This document shows positions 6,019-8,046 of a DNA stretch of 8,046 bases, piece by piece (the first letter of the stretch is position 1; each line of letters opens with the position of its first letter). Made by a program: the position numbers and the translations under genes. The stretch spans positions 1-8,046 of the forward strand of contig JBOEGW010000028.1 of the NCBI GenBank assembly GCA_050633625.1. Reading direction: 5' to 3'. This DNA is from JBOEGW01 sp050633625. Lineage in GTDB: Bacteria > Pseudomonadota > Alphaproteobacteria > Rhodobacterales > Rhodobacteraceae. The notes under the pieces are model-generated. The model saw only the letters and a list, made by a program, of their open reading frames with translations, did not search any database and was not told the DNA's origin.

Positions 6019-6990
6019 TTAAGCTTTGTTGAGCATCCACATCCAAGATTTGCCTTTCTTTTCTGACTTCGCTCCTGCCTCAGCTTTTGCGCGGTTCAAG
6101 GTTGGACGCGAAATATCTGCTTTGGCTGCGAGGTCGAAAATGTCGGCAGATGACATCGGCCCGGTGGCAAGGGTTTTTTGAAGGAATTCGACTGCCCGAC
6201 TGAATTCATTCTGACTATCTGGCCCCTGCTGCTCCAAGTCATCGGCAGAATAGTTTGTCGTTCCACGCCATTCGATGACGGGCATGCCTTTTTCTTGGGG
6301 CACGATCTCATACACAAACCCCTGAACCTTTGCGCCAATGTTGTTCTTCACCTGTACGAGAATGCGCAGTTTTTCATCCTCGGGGTGCTTGGCCACAGCG
6401 AGCGCAGTTCGCGCAACGCCGATCACATCGATTGATCCGACACCTCGATAAATGGCTTTTCCCTTTCCTCCTTTGGTCCAGTGCCGGATGACAATCACGG
6501 CAGGGCCGTATTCTTTGAACAACTTATCCAGTTGGTGCAGCGCAGACCGGATCGACGTTGGTTTTCCCAAATCCACCTTATCAGATAGAAAGGAATAGAG
6601 CGTGTCGATGACGACCAAGTCCGGCTCGTGCTCCTCCAACTCAGCTCTCAATCTGCGCTGGCCCTTTTCATCGAAGACAAGGAAGTCGTCGAGGACACGG
6701 ACCCGCTTAAGGTCCGCCCCCATTTGTTCCATACGTGGCCGGATCGTATCTGCAGCGTCATCCTCTGAACTAATATAGAGGACATTGCCTTTCTCCATCC
6801 TCGAACCATCGGGCAGCTTACCACCTGTGGTTACCAATGCTGCAATATGCATACACAGATAGGATTTCCCGAGTTCCGGATCACCTTCGAGGATCGTGGT
6901 TTTCTCATAGGGGATCAAGGGTTCCCATAGCCAGTCAATATCTTTGGCTTCAATGTCGTCCAGCGTTCGAAATACATCATCCTGTTTCAT
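6019..6990 (-). CDS. RepA-like AAA_25 ATPase, predicted replicative helicase
   Basis: This 323-aa RecA-fold ATPase of the RepA/AAA_25 group is predicted to form a ring helicase that unwinds the element's DNA for the neighbouring primase. It has Walker A GDPELGKS (36-43), an acidic patch SSEDD (74-78), Walker B LVVIDT (125-130, D129), the sensor strand VIVIRHWTKGG around H170, and the conserved YRGVGSIDVIGVAR segment (181-194). Residues about 262-323 make a winged-helix tail (SADIFDLAAKADISRPTLNRAKAEAG) that could bind origin DNA. The start is supported by GGAGG eight bases upstream, inside the primase gene, and by the 4-bp ATGA overlap with that gene's stop. Length is normal for the family and nothing essential is missing. 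It is the last gene of the operon visible here. Confidence 0.85.
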   Translation of the reverse strand: MKQDDVFRTLDDIEAKDIDWLWEPLIPYEKTTILEGDPELGKSYLCMHIAALVTTGGKLPDGSRMEKGNVLYISSEDDAADTIRPRMEQMGADLKRVRVLDDFLVFDEKGQRRLRAELEEHEPDLVVIDTLYSFLSDKVDLGKPTSIRSALHQLDKLFKEYGPAVIVIRHWTKGGKGKAIYRGVGSIDVIGVARTALAVAKHPEDEKLRILVQVKNNIGAKVQGFVYEIVPQEKGMPVIEWRGTTNYSADDLEQQGPDSQNEFSRAVEFLQKTLATGPMSSADIFDLAAKADISRPTLNRAKAEAGAKSEKKGKSWMWMLNKA

Positions 6991-7961
6991 TCGTCGGCCT
7001 CCAACTTGCCGAGTACACGGGCGATTTCCTCATTCAACTTTCCGAAGTTTTGCCCGTGCTTTTCGACGAAATATGGGCTGGTCCACAGTACACACCCGAT
7101 TTCATCTGTGTTTGCCCCAGCCTCGTGGAGCGCCGCAATCATATGAAAAATCTGTGCCGAATTGTCAGGTTCGTATGCTTTGCGGTTCCTCATGAGCGTG
7201 CGTGCTTTCGGGTGCAGGCTTTTTCCGAACTTCTTGATGACCTCGGCCCTGTTGAACTTGGTTGGATTGACATCCACCTCTAACGGACGACCGGTCAGCT
7301 TTGTCTGGCTTTGCTTCAAGGCGAGCGGGCGAGCGCGGATTTTAGACCAGTCACATGCAACGGCGTGGACAAAAGGTTCATCGTATTGCGGCTTGTGGTT
7401 GATCGAGCCGGGCAGACGTAGCATCTTTGTGATCGTCCAACCGTTTCGATCACCTCCGTGCCGATATGCAAGTGCCCTCGAAAACCGCTCTGCTTTTTCT
7501 GGTTCGTGAAGTTTGTCCCACGCCCAAAGCGCCTGATATCTGCTGGGAGACGTTTCCCAAACCAAACTCGGGCTGGGCTTATACTTTTGAGGATCGCTTT
7601 CGTCGATGTCGCACCAGCCAAAACAGGTTGGAAATGCGAACTTGCCCGTGCGCCTAGGTTTAGAAAACGGGTTGGGGCAAAAGTATTGATCGTACTCCCA
7701 GCGTGAATAGTGCTCGATCAGCCTGCAAATTTCGAGATGAGCTTCATGCTTTCCGATTGCGTGTTCATGCCATTTGCCGCTTTCAACACTTCTGAAAGCG
7801 AGAAACACAAATGCATTTTCGAATGGGTCGAGAACGGTATTCCAGATGTCTGTGAGGAGCCAAAACTGACTACAAAAAACATCATAGTCATCTTCGTAGT
7901 CGTGAAACAAACTTACGTCGTGAACACGTAGAGTTTTGGTTGGTTTTTTGGATATAGTCAT
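6987..7961 (-). CDS. RepB-like DNA primase (archaeo-eukaryotic primase fold)
   Basis: This 324-aa protein is predicted to synthesise primers for replication of the mobile element. It shows the three signatures of the RepB-like primase group: the metal-binding D118-I-D120 (WCDIDESD), the nucleotide-site segment SPSRYQALW (138-146), and RLPGSINHK (182-190, with R182, N188 and K190). The N-terminal 100 residues are aromatic and acidic, resembling other element-borne primases. The glutamine in SPSRYQALW stands where classic primases have histidine, which is common in this branch. The ribosome site is weak (GGAAC), and the frame remains open upstream to the window edge, so a longer protein is possible. 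ATG 7961 is the best start inside the window. Translation is coupled to the ATPase through an ATGA overlap. Confidence 0.82.
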   Translation of the reverse strand: MTISKKPTKTLRVHDVSLFHDYEDDYDVFCSQFWLLTDIWNTVLDPFENAFVFLAFRSVESGKWHEHAIGKHEAHLEICRLIEHYSRWEYDQYFCPNPFSKPRRTGKFAFPTCFGWCDIDESDPQKYKPSPSLVWETSPSRYQALWAWDKLHEPEKAERFSRALAYRHGGDRNGWTITKMLRLPGSINHKPQYDEPFVHAVACDWSKIRARPLALKQSQTKLTGRPLEVDVNPTKFNRAEVIKKFGKSLHPKARTLMRNRKAYEPDNSAQIFHMIAALHEAGANTDEIGCVLWTSPYFVEKHGQNFGKLNEEIARVLGKLEADE

Positions 7962-7971
7962 GGTTGTTCCA

Positions 7972-7999
7972 ATCTTAGAAATAGGGAACTCTGGCTCAA
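7972..7999 (-). promoter_or_regulatory. Possible promoter of the primase-ATPase operon
   Basis: On the minus strand TTGAGC (complement of 7994-7999) and TAAGAT (complement of 7972-7977) are separated by 16 bases, a fair sigma-70 match. Transcription would start only a few bases before the primase ATG, giving a nearly leaderless message in line with the weak ribosome site. A small hairpin, AAGCG-GTT-CGCTT (7998-8010), overlaps the -35 edge and could be an operator. The primase frame is open through this region, which weakens the call. Confidence 0.25.
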
Positions 8000-8046
8000 G
8001 CGGTTCGCTTAAGCAGGGTCGCCTAGAGATATGGTTGAAAGTTGGT

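Overview
The window looks like an accessory (genomic-island) region from an alphaproteobacterium, most likely Rhodobacterales or a relative. The basis is the 3' half of a tRNA-Phe(GAA) gene whose sequence resembles that group, a small conserved protein and a DUF2628-like protein that I associate with alphaproteobacteria, and a primase plus RepA-type ATPase pair common in their integrated elements. No rRNA, complete tRNA, CRISPR array or transposase is visible. Base composition shifts along the window. Sampled 60-base stretches run about 37-50% G+C in the defence genes at the left and about 55-62% in the middle and in the replication genes at the right.

Layout, left to right. Positions 1-196 are non-coding or undetermined sequence ending at a 46-bp tRNA-Phe 3' remnant (197-242). 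This looks like the attR-type scar left where an element integrated at the anticodon loop. After a 212-bp gap comes a plus-strand cassette: a Mrr-like PD-(D/E)xK nuclease fused to a C-terminal ABC-3C-type domain (455-1411), a small ABC-3C middle component of the MC6 type (1414-1665), a Rad50/SMC-like DUF2326 ATPase (1655-3463), and then, 69 bp further on, a phospholipase-D-fold (HKD) nuclease-like protein (3533-4849). The first three overlap or abut and form an ABC-three-component conflict system. The PLD protein is a candidate fourth component.

The middle holds a small minus-strand conserved gene (4877-5074) convergent with the cassette, a 76-aa membrane DUF2628-like gene (5368-5598), and a 420-bp stretch without a convincing gene. 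That stretch carries two inverted clusters of a 9-bp repeat. The right part is a minus-strand replication operon, a RepB-like archaeo-eukaryotic-type primase (6987-7961) with a 4-bp overlap to a RepA/AAA_25 helicase-like ATPase (6019-6990), as expected of an integrative element that replicates after excision or of a satellite-like element.

Working model: a mobile element with its own primase and helicase carries an ABC-3C plus PLD defence cargo, next to a tRNA-Phe integration scar. The integrase and excisionase are not in the window. A short repeat, read as ACCAACTTT, TTGAGCAAC or TTGACCAAC, occurs at both edges of the window and twice in the gene-free stretch beside the replication operon. 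It is the least explained signal here.
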